From: Stenopsyche tienmushanensis
Taxonomy: Eukaryota; Arthropoda; Insecta; Trichoptera; Stenopsychidae
Reading direction: 5' to 3'
Assembly: GCA_008973525.1 (NCBI GenBank)
Contig: WACJ01000043.1
Location: 1,612,001-1,676,000 of the forward strand
Length of the DNA stretch: 64,000 nucleotides
Part shown: one piece after another, positions 22,545 through 34,600 of the stretch
Layout of the letters: the number at the start of each line of letters is the position of its first letter
Numbering within the stretch: the stretch's first letter is position 1
Notes under the pieces: generated by a model
Told to the model about the DNA's origin: nothing
Database searches by the model: none
Seen by the model: only the letters and a program-made list of their open reading frames with translations
Made by a program: the position numbers and the translations under genes

Positions 22545-25500
22545 ATGAAAACCAGGTTTAATACGTACGACATAATTTGTAGCGTGACCGAGCTCCAAAA
22601 GTATGTTTAACCTAGTTATTTTTATTGCACATTTTTCTTTATCTTATCTAATTTATCCTTTTAAATCATTGTGAAATCGCATAAACTTACAATAAAATGC
22701 GATTTAATGAAATAAACTTGATTTCGTGTGTGTGTTTTTTTTAAATGTCGGTTGTTATGCCTTTATTATGGTATTTTTGAAGCAATTGACGTTGGCAGTT
22801 CATCTTACTTGTGCATACTTAAAAATAAATCCAAAAATATTTTTCTTATATCCATAATCCTAGGAATTTATAGATGATTTCTTAACCCATATAAATCCCA
22901 TCCGCTTAATCAATCTATTTTAAGATCATAATTTTCAGTAATCATTTATGATTTAAATGGATTAAATATACCTATTGAATGTATGAAACATAACACTTCA
23001 ATTTAATCATATTATTTATATAGAAATGGAACATTAAAGAGATTTTAATTGATTTCCAGTAGTTCTATAAATTTTGAGTGTAAAACTTTTCTTCCACAAA
23101 TCCATTGCTGTATATGACTATATAGACAACAGTGCAGAATGTTCATTTTCATAAATAATGCACACTTAAATCCATACGCTATTAACAAACTGTACATTTT
23201 CTTTACAATGTTATTTCAAAACCATGCAAAAATAGGATCGAATGAGATTTTAGATATTCCACAAATTATATTATTCTTTCTTTTAAAGGTATGTAGGAAT
23301 GAGAGTGAATCAAGTCTACGACATTGATAACAAAACATATCTTATTCGGTTACAAAAACCTGAAGAAAAATGCGTCCTACTATTGGAATCTGGAAATCGT
23401 TTCCACACAACCGCTTTCGAATGGCCAAAAAGTATGGCTCCTTCCGGATTCAGCATGAAGGTAGTTTTATATCATTTTTTCTTATATTTATATAGATCTT
23501 GTGTAATTTAAATCATATTTAATTTCAGCTAAGAAAACATCTCAAGAACAAACGTCTTGAAAAATTAACTCAGTTGGGCTTTGATAGAATTGTAGATTTT
23601 CAATTCGGTATTGGCGAAGCGGCGTATCATGTTATACTCGAATTATATGATAGGGGAAATATAATACTCACCGATTGTAATTGGATCATATTAAATATTC
23701 TTAGACCCCATACCGAAGGGGAAGCAGTTAGGTTAGTATATTTTTTTATATCAGTTAAAGCTTAAATTATCAATTCGAACCTAATGAATAAAGTTATAAA
23801 TGTGTTTTAGATTTGCAGTTAAAGAACAATATCCTATGAATCGAGCTAAAGAAAAGACAGGACCTCCATCCCCTGAAAGATTATTAGAAATATTTGAAAC
23901 GGCCAAACCTAATGAGAATTTAAAGAAGATTTTAAATCCACAATTAGGTATGCCATAAATATACAATATCAAATCAAATTTATTACGTTTTTGCAAATAC
24001 TCTGAATTAATTTTTGTTTCACGCTTTGTTTCTCTTGTATTTTTTTAGAATATGGACCGGCTATTATCGATCATGTCCTCGCCAAAGCTAATCTTGCAGG
24101 TACCCTTCGCTTAACAACTGATATTGACGGAAAAGGATTTCACGTTGAAAGAGACATGCCATCTTTAAAAAAGGCTTTACAAATGGCAGAAGATATGATG
24201 GATATTGCTTCAACGTCTGCATCAAAAGTTTGTTTTCTACTAATCAATAATTAGCTATTTAGACATTTAACGTTTTTATTTATTATGTTTTAAATCATAT
24301 TATTAACCCTTTACGTAGTGAGCTAATTTAAAATCATCATAAACTTAGATGCTATATTTAGATATCAGCCATTTATCATCCGTGCAAATTCACTTATCTG
24401 TCAGGACAGTTGCAGCGTGTATGAAACTTGTACATAAATAAATAAACACTGTCAATAGCACACAATATTCGGTCATTTATTCAAATAAACATAAACAAGA
24501 CACTTGACACTAAAAAACGTTAAATCCTACTCTATCAAATAAGCACTACCCCACCCTTCTTGGAATAACTGTTACTTCAGGGTGCATGTTTCAAATAAAG
24601 AAGCTTCCCTACTGCACCCTGCATTTATTTAACTTATTTATTTTTAATTATTTTACAGGGTTATATCATACAAAAAAAAGAAGATAGACCCAAAGCTAAA
24701 GAATCTGTAGATAATAAAGAGTTTCTTTTGACCAATCAAGAATTCCATCCTTTCTTATACGCTCAACATGAAGATCAACCGCATAAAGAGTTTGATTCAT
24801 TCGATCAAGCTGTTGATGAATTTTATTCTACCCTAGAGGGACAAAAAATTGATGTTAAGGTATTCAAAAATATGATATAAAAGAATATTTTATTGAGTCC
24901 GTTATTTATAATTTATAATGTCTCATTAAAGGCTCTTCAAATAGAAAGAGAAGCTATGAAAAAACTTCAAAACGTCAAAAAAGATCACGAAAAAAGATTA
25001 AAAGATTTATCGAAATTCCAAAAAACCGATATTGAGAAGGCTAATCTGATTACAGTCAATCAAAAGCTTGTCGATAGTGCTATACTAGCAATCCAAAGCG
25101 CTTTGGCTAATCAGGTATAATTCGACCATAAATTGAATCTTATCCTCGTTTTGCTTAATTTATGACTTTACTGTTAATTTTAGTTACCGTGGTCTGAGAT
25201 AAATTCCCTAGTAAAAACAGCTCAAGCAAACAACGACCCAGTCGCTTCATGCATTAATAAATTAAAGCTTGAAACCAATCACATATCGCTGTCTTTAAAG
25301 GATCCATTTTTTATATCTGATGATTCTGATGATGAAAATGAAAAAAAAGACATAAAGAATAAAGATTCAAAAGCACCAAAACCCACAATTGTAGATATTG
25401 ATTTAGCTTTGAGCGCATACGGCAACGCTCGAAAGTAATTACTAAACTAAATTTATTTTCGTATGCCTTTTTTTGTATAACTGTTTAATATAAATGTATT

Positions 25501-28500
25501 TTCAGATATTTTGATCAAAAAAGATCGGCGGCTAAGAAAGAACAAAAAACTGTGGAATCGCAAGGAAAAGCTTTGAAAAGCGCCGAGAAAAAAACAATGC
25601 AAACTTTAAAAGAAGTGCAAACTATTACCACTATAAACAAAGCTAGAAAAGTTTATTGGTTTGAGAAGTTTTATTGGTTTATTTCGTCTGAGAATTATTT
25701 GGTAATTAATGTTACCGTATTTATTTACATCATATCTTTACTTTTGATTTGCATGCTGTTTAATTAATCTCAAATAACTCGTCAATGATAAAACAACTGA
25801 TTGTCGTCAATTAACCCTTTGAGTAGTCAGCTAATTTAAAATCATCATAAACAGATGCTATATTTGCTTGTTGCTTTGTGATCAGTCTTCTTCGGACAAC
25901 TTCATTTTGCAATGAGAGTTCGTAATCATCCCTAGACATGTTGAGATATGGCATCCGATCGCGAGGCCTGCGGTCTGAAAAACGGACCAATTGGACCCAC
26001 AGACCTTGTGGCCACTCCATCCTTTTTTAGGGCTTCCACAGAAGTTCCCTAAGAAGCTAATTTACATAAGTAGCTCGCACCAAATAAGATTGCGAACAAA
26101 TCTAGTCTTCCCCCCCCACCTATAAAAACTATATATTTATCTATTTTACTAATTAATTTATTGCATATATAATAGTATTATTTAACTTGCCACGGGCGGT
26201 TCATACCTTCATTACGGCTCTAGCAAAGACTATATTATTTTTAGATATGTACACAAGATGCCCAAGTATATTTTATAGTAATACCCTGCTTAATGTGCGA
26301 GATATGTTCCAATAAGTTCCATCTTAATACATTACATATGGGAATACTTTGCATGCATTTGTCCACCTGTAGATAGTCCCGCAATTAAGCAGTTAGACCC
26401 GTAACTCAATCATCTTGGATGCAAACCTACAGGTGTGGCTGGCGACCACATTTTTAAAAACATATATACGCTAAAAGCTAAATTAAAGATAAACTAAATT
26501 AAGGATAATATAAGCTATTTAATTTTTAGGTAATTGGTGGTCGAGATCAAATTCAAAATGAAATGCTCGTGAAACGCTACATGAGAGCTACAGATATATA
26601 TGTTCATGCAGACATACCAGGTGCTTCGAGTATCATCATTATGAATCCAACTGGAGAACCTATTCCACCTAAAACCCTGAATGAAGCCGGTCAAATGGCT
26701 GTTTCATACAGGTTTAATACATAGAATTTGAATATTTAATTTTTTTTAACGTGTTCTTTGTTCATTAATTAATTTATATTGAACTTGTGCAGTATTGCTT
26801 GGGAGGCTAAAGTGATAACATCAGCTTGGTGGGTAAATGCTTCACAAGTTTCAAAATCAGCGCCAACTGGAGAATATTTGACTACTGGTGCCTTTATGAT
26901 TAGAGGGAAAAAGAATTTTCTCCCTCCGTGTATTTTAGCTCTTGGATTTTCATTTATGTTTAGGGTATCAGTTTTAATTTTTTCTTTTTGTACTATTATT
27001 GCGTAAAAATGCAGTGATTTAATGAAGTGTTTTTATATCACCAGTTAGAAGAGAGCAGTATTCCTAGACACCTGAATGAAAGAAGAGTCGTTCACTTAAA
27101 TGAAGAAATTTTGCCCTCTGAAATTGATTTAAAAGATGAGGCCAGTTTAGAGGCATCAAAAAATGAAGATGAAGAAATTATTTTATCAGATGATGGTATA
27201 TTTTTCATTGTCAACAGTCAACGCACTAGAATGGAGGTATTATAGCGCCGTTTTATTAATTGTTTATATTTTTATAGATGATTCTTCGGATAATGAAAAT
27301 CATAATCAACTTGAAACTATATCGGAAGATGTCAATGAGTTGAAAGTTAGTGAGAAAAAAAACCTTGACAGTGATGACGATCCATCTGCAAGTAGTTCCG
27401 ACTCCGAATTATTTGATTCCCACATAAAAATTGAGCCTGGCACTCGTAAAATTTCCATTGCATTTTCCAATCCTCGAACTTTGTCTACTTGTACGACAGA
27501 AAGTGCCGAAACTGAAGATAATGAAAATATAATATTTTTGGGTGACGATAAACCTGTTTCGTATCCATCATTTTCAACTAAAAACATGAAATCTAAAACT
27601 CAAAAAAATAATGCAAACAAAAAAAATCAGCAAGAAGACCTTGTCGAAAGCAAAAAAAACTCTACCGCAAAACCTGTTGCAAATGTCATTAAACGAGGCC
27701 AGCACAGTAAACTCAAGAAAATAAAATTGAAATATAAAGATCAGGATGACGATGACAGAGCACAAATGTTGGAAATGCTGAAGGTAAAAAATAATTGATT
27801 GATGCTGTTCATTATGTGCAGTTTATAATAATGAAACCTTGTATTTTAAAAACTTGCTACAATTTCACTACTAACATAAATATAGTCATTCAGAGTTCTA
27901 ACGGACTGATGTTCTGTTCGTTGTTTAAATCATATTCTAAAGAATCTTTCGACTATCATAAAATTTAGGTATAATTAACTGAAATCGCTATTGTCGGATA
28001 AACTATTAAGCTCTTTCAACAAAGATAAGACGACTTTCATTTGTGTTGTCTTGAGAGCAGGCGTTTGTTTTGATGATTAAGATACTCGCATCATTTTTAT
28101 CGTTGATCAATTTTGTTATTCCCTCTTGACTGTTCCGGAGAGGCGTTATTAGCCGAGTATCACTACTCCTTTGCAACATCTACTCCTTGAGAAGTAAATT
28201 GGCAGTCTTGCACGGTAACCCTATCCTTTTATTTTCGTAACACATTAATAGACAAAAATAGCTGAACAACAAAAAAGTAGATGCCATGCAAGTTGAATAT
28301 TAAGAAATATTCCGAAGATATGAACAAATATTGTATGCTATCAACAGTGCTATGGTTCATTTATTGAGCTTGGTTCATGCTGCTCTCCGGTCTGAAAGGG
28401 TTAGCAAACATCTAAATATGATTGCGTAATGTAACCGAACTCTTTCCCCCCTTCTCCTGTTAACACTTCAGGATGAACAAACACTAGTAATACATTCCAC

Positions 28501-29482
28501 ATCCAGTCATAGAAGAGATTTAGTTAGAACTTCTTTAACCTTTCCGTCACGATGCTTAGAAATGAGCTTTAGGATCCGATGTGGGACCTAAGAGACCCCC
28601 AAGAATTTTAAGTTAAAATTTAGGCTGTTTGAAACACAAACTTGTTTCAATGTCTTCCACGGAAGACCAACTTTTAAACACGTCTTTTGAAAACAACCTT
28701 AACATCTGCATCTACCCTTGTCTGTCCGATCTCCCTTTTGTTTTTCTTATCGTGACCAATTATAAAATAATAGCAGAGCATAAAACTTCATAAAAATTAT
28801 ACACATGTAAAGACATTTAACTGTATAATATTCTTATACTCAGCCAGATGGTCCGAAGAAAGAATCAAAGAAGGCAAGCAAAAAAAAGAATCCTGTACAA
28901 GCAAAGCAAAAAAATCCCCTCATTAACGTACAAGAGCTGAAAAAAACACAAGTTGAAATAGCATCAAACAACGCAATCGATAGTGATGATGACGAAGAGG
29001 TAATTACTTTCAAACACCAAAACATTTACTTGATTTTTTTTTCTTTCGATATATAGGTTTTCATTATATTTTTTGTATTTATATAGGATACTCCTAAAAT
29101 GGCCACAGACACTGAAATCCTCTGCCAACTCTCCGGCCTTCCTGTAGCTGAAGATGAATTACTTTTTGCAGTACCTGTAATTGCCCCATATTCAGCTCTT
29201 CACAATTACAAGTAATTTTTATTGCAATGTAAACTTTAACTATTTTCAAAACTATCGATCAAACGCATAATTTATGTTTGCAGATATAAAGTAAAGTTGA
29301 CGCCTGGAACTGGGAAGCGTGGCAAAGCAGCCAGAACAGCCGTACAAATTTTCTTAAAAGATAGAATGTGCACCCCACGGGAAAAAGATCTTCTTAAAGC
29401 AGTTAAAGACGAAAATCTTGCTAGAAATCTACCAGGAAAGGTTAAATTATCTGCTCCACAAATGCAAAAATTGAAGAAATAA
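22545..29482 (+). CDS. NEMF: Nuclear export mediator factor / ribosome quality control factor NEMF (caliban)
   Basis: Binds stalled 60S-peptidyl-tRNA complexes, recruits Listerin and adds C-terminal tails (RQC2 family). Sixteen exons: 22545-22600, 23289-23460, 23529-23731, 23811-23947, 24049-24227, 24659-24859, 24932-25114, 25184-25434, 25506-25701, 26530-26711, 26793-26964, 27045-27195, 27278-27783, 28844-28999, 29087-29211, 29284-29482; all phases agree, 1022 aa. NFACT-N begins [14 protein letters not shown] and holds [15 protein letters not shown] and [14 protein letters not shown]. Coiled coils follow. NFACT-R holds [20 protein letters not shown] and [20 protein letters not shown]. Then come an acidic region, a [12 protein letters not shown] block, and NFACT-C with [15 protein letters not shown]. 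It is very close to Drosophila caliban. Introns 5, 9 and 13 hold transposons. AATAAA overlaps the stop codon (29482-29487). Confidence 0.97.
24303..24523 (-). mobile_element. piggyBac-like MITE in NEMF intron 5
   Basis: It starts TTAACCCTTTACGTAGTGAGC and ends ...AAAACGTTAA, so TTAA is at both ends. The interior AAATAAACACTGTCAATAGC and ATTCGGTCATTTATTC are the family signature. The right end is partly degraded. Confidence 0.7.
25811..25866 (-). mobile_element. piggyBac-like MITE, terminal fragment in NEMF intron 9
   Basis: TTAACCCTTTGAGTAGTCAGC followed by TAATTTAAAATCATCATAAAC, then an abrupt switch into the composite repeat, which apparently inserted here. Confidence 0.65.
25867..26140 (+). 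repeat. Composite dispersed repeat, copy E (deleted)
   Basis: The CAGTCTTCTTCGGACAACTT leader, an ATGGCATCCGATCGCGAGG start with an internal deletion, and the ACCTTGTGGCCACTCC and TATAAAAACTATATATTTATC blocks match copies A-C in order. Confidence 0.65.
26385..26475 (+). repeat. tRNA-derived SINE in NEMF intron 9
   Basis: Second copy of the element at 13,195. Shared parts are the CCGCAATTAAGCAGTTAGAC A-box region, GATGCAAACCTACAGG B-box region, GTGTGGCTGGCGACCAC and AAAACATATATACGC. The B box has decayed from GTTCGAATCC. Confidence 0.6.
28006..28404 (-). mobile_element. piggyBac-like MITE in NEMF intron 13
   Basis: Left end TTAAGCTCTTTCAAC, right end GGTCTGAAAGGGTTAG, one base off TTAA. In reverse complement the body matches the EDEM2 intron 5 copy over several hundred bases. 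Examples are TTCGGAATATTTCTTAAT, TTCAACTTGCATGGCATCT and the block around AACAGTCAAGAGGGAATAAC. Confidence 0.65.
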
Positions 29483-29574
29483 ATAAATGTTTTTTGTTAT
29501 CTATAATTATCTACAACGGTGTAGTTTTTTTTAAAATTTATTTATTATATCTACAATCAGCCTTATAGCCATAA

Positions 29575-29770
29575 TTATATTGAATAGTAAAATCCAGATG
29601 CTTCTACATCTTTGATATATAGCTCTCGACTTTTCATCAGAACATAATGTAATTGGGTGTTAAAATATTCAGTTATATTACTACCTTTCACAATGACTGA
29701 ACACAAATATCGATATTTCTCGTCATCTGATTTTGTTTGTCGTAATTTTGTTAAAACCTGAAGGATGTCC
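29575..29770 (-). CDS. Unrecognised small open frame, possibly a terminal exon
   Basis: A 60-codon minus-strand frame follows an acceptor-like CCTTCAG and reads VLTKLRQTKSDDEKYRYLC, then SVIVKGSNITEYFNT, ending EASGFYYSI. Its composition looks protein-like and no ATG lies upstream in frame. I find no matching upstream exon in the 670 bp before MTG1, so it may be an exon fragment or chance. I do not recognise the sequence. Confidence 0.2.
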
Positions 29771-30448
29771 AATTAGCTGTGTCTCAGCCAGTGACTGACA
29801 ATAGATTATTGTTTATCTATTTTATACATTGTGCCTCTTTTTGGATGTTTATATTTGTATATGGCTGATGGTGATTTAAATAAATAAATGAACTGAATAC
29901 TGTATTATTTTATAAAAATGTGCCTTTTTCAAATTTATTATTATTTAAAAAATATTGAGTACACGAAACAGGCCTGTGAATGTATGAACAATAAGTATAA
30001 TGTTTAAGTAATGTCAAAAAAAATTGTTCATGTTTATTTAGTTAAAAATCACACAAAAGTGCTGCGCGACTTCCACAAACCAATCAATATAACACTAATC
30101 AAATGTTTTATAATATAATAATATTTTAACTCATGATCTTGATATCTTGATTATTTATGTATCTTTAGGTTTAAAATTAGACAAAACTCATGGAAATTAG
30201 ACATATTAAAGTAATAGTAAAATTATTGCTAAAATATATTTTTCAATGAACGCTTTATAATTTGCTATTGATTTTCATTACATCGATGGCTTTATTAAAC
30301 GACATTGGTAAATGTGCCATTATTTATAAATATGAACGGGGAAAAGAATTTAATATTTTTTCTTAATGGGGTTGTAATGGCAACACTGCTTATGTCAGTT
30401 GTTGGTTGAACATTTGAGGTTATAGTTTTGTATTGAAAACAGAGCAAA
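29771..30448. other. NEMF-MTG1 intergenic interval
   Basis: AT-rich and without repeats that I recognise. The last 75 bp hold the MTG1 promoter motif, listed separately. Confidence 0.4.
30378..30397 (+). promoter_or_regulatory. MTG1 core-promoter motif TGGCAACACTG...TGTCAGTT
   Basis: TGGCAACACTG at 30378-30388, TGTCA at 30393-30397 followed by GTT, so the TCAGTT is a good insect initiator match. It lies 52-71 nt before the ATG. Confidence 0.6.
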
Positions 30449-31417
30449 ATGGCATATTCAACTAAGGTTTTTAGGGATACGTTTAAATTAATTGACAAAG
30501 AGTTGCTGCATTGGTTTCCAGGCCACATGGGCAAAGGCGTAAAAGATATGCAAAGAAAGTTAATCAACGTCGATTGCGTTATTGAAGTTCACGATGCAAG
30601 AATTCCTTTCAGCGGAAGGAATCCAATGTTCAAAACTTCTATATGTGCAGTGAGACCTCATATTCTTATTCTGAATAAAAAGGACCTTGTAGATACGAGT
30701 CAGAATTCAAAAGTACTCGAGCGTCTAAAGAGCGAACAGAAAATTGAACACATAATCTATACCAATTGTAAAGATGATAGATGTCCAGGGGTAAAGAGTG
30801 TTTTTCCTCTCATGCTAGATATAATAAATAGTTCTGACAGATTTCATCGAAATTTAGTCAAAGAACTTAGTATTATGGTGATCGGTGTGCCAAATGTCGG
30901 AAAATCTTCATTTTTGAACAAGCTTCGTAATAGACACTTACAAAAACCTTCCGCGTCACCCGTTGGAGCCCAAGCAGGAATAACAAGAAGTGTCATGAAC
31001 AGAATTAAAATATCGGAAGAGCCTCCCGTTTATATACTCGATACACCGGGTATTCTATCACCAAACATAACCAACATAGAAGAGGGTCTCAAATTGGCAC
31101 TTTGTTCTTGTTTATTGGACCATCTAGTGGGGGAAGATATTATAGCAGATTATTTATTATACTGGTTAAATAAATATAAGAGGTTTCAATACGTTAAACT
31201 CATGGGATTAGACGAGCCCACCGATCATATATCTGTCGTTTTAACGACGGGTGCTGTGCATCTAAATAAATATGTGAAAAAAAGGACAACTGAAGGCTCA
31301 TTAAAAATGTATCCGGATTTCCTACACGCTGCAAGATATATGATTGATGCATTTCGGTCTGGAAAATTAGGAAAAATATTCCTGGATAGAGACATACTAT
31401 CAAATATAGATGAATAA
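30449..31417 (+). CDS. MTG1: Mitochondrial ribosome-associated GTPase 1
   Basis: A YlqF/RbgA-type circularly permuted GTPase that assists late assembly of the mitochondrial large ribosomal subunit. Intronless, 322 aa, with the ATG in good context (AAAATGG). G motifs run in permuted order: G4 NKKD (76-79), then G1 GVPNVGKSS (146-154), then G3 DTPG (198-201). HWFPGHMGKG (21-30), DARIPFSGRNP and GAQAGITRS are family signatures. A long N-terminal mitochondrial presequence is not obvious; the first 20 residues are only mildly basic. It is convergent with RRP5. AATAAA lies at 31435-31440. Confidence 0.96.
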   Translation: MAYSTKVFRDTFKLIDKELLHWFPGHMGKGVKDMQRKLINVDCVIEVHDARIPFSGRNPMFKTSICAVRPHILILNKKDLVDTSQNSKVLERLKSEQKIEHIIYTNCKDDRCPGVKSVFPLMLDIINSSDRFHRNLVKELSIMVIGVPNVGKSSFLNKLRNRHLQKPSASPVGAQAGITRSVMNRIKISEEPPVYILDTPGILSPNITNIEEGLKLALCSCLLDHLVGEDIIADYLLYWLNKYKRFQYVKLMGLDEPTDHISVVLTTGAVHLNKYVKKRTTEGSLKMYPDFLHAARYMIDAFRSGKLGKIFLDRDILSNIDE

Positions 31418-31656
31418 CTGTATCATGATTTAGCAATAAAAAATATATACTATTAGTATTCCGAGGCATTTTTCTTCATTTTAATTAATAATATCTGACG
31501 GACAAATAGAAAATATATACAGTATTAAATAAAAATCAAATGTATTTATTTTAAATAAAATATGTTAATTCTGAATTTAAATAAATCATGTTTACATTAA
31601 TTTCAATAATAATGGATATTTTTTCCCCAATTTGATTGATTGAGAGCTTGATTTGA

Positions 31657-34600
31657 TTATTTTATTTTCTCGACATATTCAGCTGCCATTTGTCGAACAC
31701 GTTCCACCTGGTCAAGATTCTCAGCATTTTCTTCCATTTCGATCCATTTTTTAAACAGTATTTTCATTTTTCTTGCTTGCAGTTTTTGAGAAACGGCTCG
31801 TTCAAATATAAGTCTGAAAATAAATAAGAAACTCAAGCACGTATATTTTAAGCTAAAATATAGCATATGATTAAAAATATTTATGAAACACACCTCGCAT
31901 TGTCTATTTTCTTAGATTTCATTAACATGTCAACATAAACACACCAAACATCTACTCGCTGAGGAAGACATCCTACAATCTGTTCAAATATGGTTTCCGC
32001 TCTTTCTGTATCGCCATTACTATTTTCCATTTGAGCGAATTTGATGAGTACCGGAACATCTATGATATATATTATTTAAAATATGGATAAAGTACATAAA
32101 TATATGGACAAAATGATATCCGTTGAATAAATTACAGTCATCCTGAAGTGCACATAACCACATAGAATACCAATTAAGACCCTTGCGTTACAGAACTTTT
32201 TCCAATAATTACCACCAGATCGATATTTAATGCGCTGTCATTCCGTTCATCCGATTGCGATAAAACTTTGTCCGCTTACTGTTAAAGATTGCACAAATAA
32301 CCTAGGCATAATCTAATATATAAAAATTAATGTTTATTTGTCCGTATTTAATGCGCTGCCATACCGTTCATCCGATTGCGAAAAAACTCTGTCAACATAC
32401 AGTTAACACTTGCGGAAATAACATAGACATAGTAAAAATATTTTTTGTATATTTTTAAATAAAGTGAGTACCTGGCTAGCTTTGCAATATCTAATATTGC
32501 AAGAATTCAAATACCTTAGAGATATCTTCATTGAAAAGAAATTGATGAACAACGAAATAAACTCCAGGATTCAATTCCAACAATCAATTCAATAACTTTG
32601 ATAATCGGTGCTATCATGGTCTGAATCATGTTATACATTGAACAAATCAGTAGTTAAATCGCCCACAAGGTGACAGAATATTAGAATGCAATCTTGCAAT
32701 TGGATTACAAATCAGCAGTAATTGAACAAATTATGAATAACGATCATCACATTAATTTTGCTGGTACAAAAACCATAGTAACTTAGAATTGCAAGAGAAG
32801 CAATGGAAATCAAAAAACGAAGAAATAATAGACGCAATCAACAGATGAGACGACGGCACTTTGGCTACCAATTTTATTGAAAATTAAAGCATTAATAACC
32901 AAGGCGCCGACAATTATTCCACGCCCATGAGTCCAACAGGAGACTCGAAATATAGAAAAGAGATACAGAGATAAAAACTGCATTATGTGATTGGCCATAT
33001 TAAGCATTTTATCCGCCGGAAATAATTAACACTTACGTTTTTTATTATCCAAACGATTAATAGCCTTCTGCATCACTGCTCTCGCTTTATCCACCATGTT
33101 CAATTTGAAACACGCCTGTCCAGCAACTATATATGCATCAGGATTGCCTTTATATTTTGCCAACATGGTATCAACCAGCGACGACGTCTCGGATACCTTT
33201 CCAGTTTCGACGTACATATCCATCACTCTAGAATGTATCTGATAAGAGTCATTCATTTGTAATGCTTCTTGTAAATTTGCATTGAAGGATTCCTATATCA
33301 AAAGATACGCACATAACATACATTTATTTAAAAAAAAATAATAACAAAAATTGACTTTTATAAAAAATAACCTTTGTCCCGAATCTATTTTCAAAATTAA
33401 GAAGTGCCAACCAGACGTTCAGCTTTTCCTGTTCTTCTCGGAATGATATAGTACTTAATGCTTTTTTTGCCACTGCTCTAGCACGCTCTATTTCTGTGGC
33501 CTGCAATCGTTTATTTCCGATTGTTATAAATCCATAAATAAGGTAGATTAATATTAGTATCTAAAATTAAATAAAACCTGAAGATGAAAAGCCATATATG
33601 CTATCCACAGTTCACTATTGTTTGGATTGGCTAATAAAAGTCTATCGAATTGATCGGATGATTTAGGTTGACTATCAGCTGATGCAAGTTCGCGTTCAAT
33701 ATCTCTGAGTTTTTCTTCGTCTTGTCTGGCTTTTTCAACCTTTTCGGAGGTGTTTAATCTCTTTTTTTTCTTTTTAGGCTGTTCTTCTATCTGATTAAAA
33801 AAAAAATCAAATGTTATCGTTTTTGAATTATATTAATGAAGAGATTAAATAAATTTACATACTCTTTCAGATTCTGAATCGCTACTAGTTTCTTCTGATT
33901 TTTTCGCAGCATTTTTAGCTATCGATGTGGCATCCAGATCCCAAAAATTCTTCATACTTGAAAACTCAACTTCTGTAGTCGACGTTTTATTTAAACCAAT
34001 TTCTTTTTGTTTGATTTTAGTTGTTTTGCTTTCGTTTATTGTTAATCCGTCATTTTTGTTATTATTTTTTTCCTGCGAAATTGAAAAATAAAGATTTAAA
34101 TAGTACGCGAAATAGCAAATGATATGAAAAATGCATATTTTTTAGCAAGACGAGTAGTAACTGTTATTATATAATTTTCTATTAAAATCAATAGAATTAA
34201 ATCCAATATATAAATCTCATTTTCAAAATATTATCGAGTGCTTGGTTAATGAAAGCTTTATTCTTATTGTGATAAATATTTATAAACTGGGCATAGGAGA
34301 TTTTCTAAATGATTTTATTCGGCGGTTTCTTCTTGCCATATGATTAATCAGGAATATGTGGGAAAGGATCAATAAATGAATTGTTTTGTGTTAAAATTAT
34401 TATTGCTGCATAATCTGAACCAGTAACAGGTACGAAGTTATAAAATTCTTATTGACCCATGTAATATCGTTGAAAGTATCTTATCGCATACAAAATATGA
34501 TTCAAAAATAAAAAAATCAACACTTTTCACATTATTTATTTATATGTAAGCAGTAACGGGTAAATATTTTCAATAAGTAACATCATTAAAATATATAATT

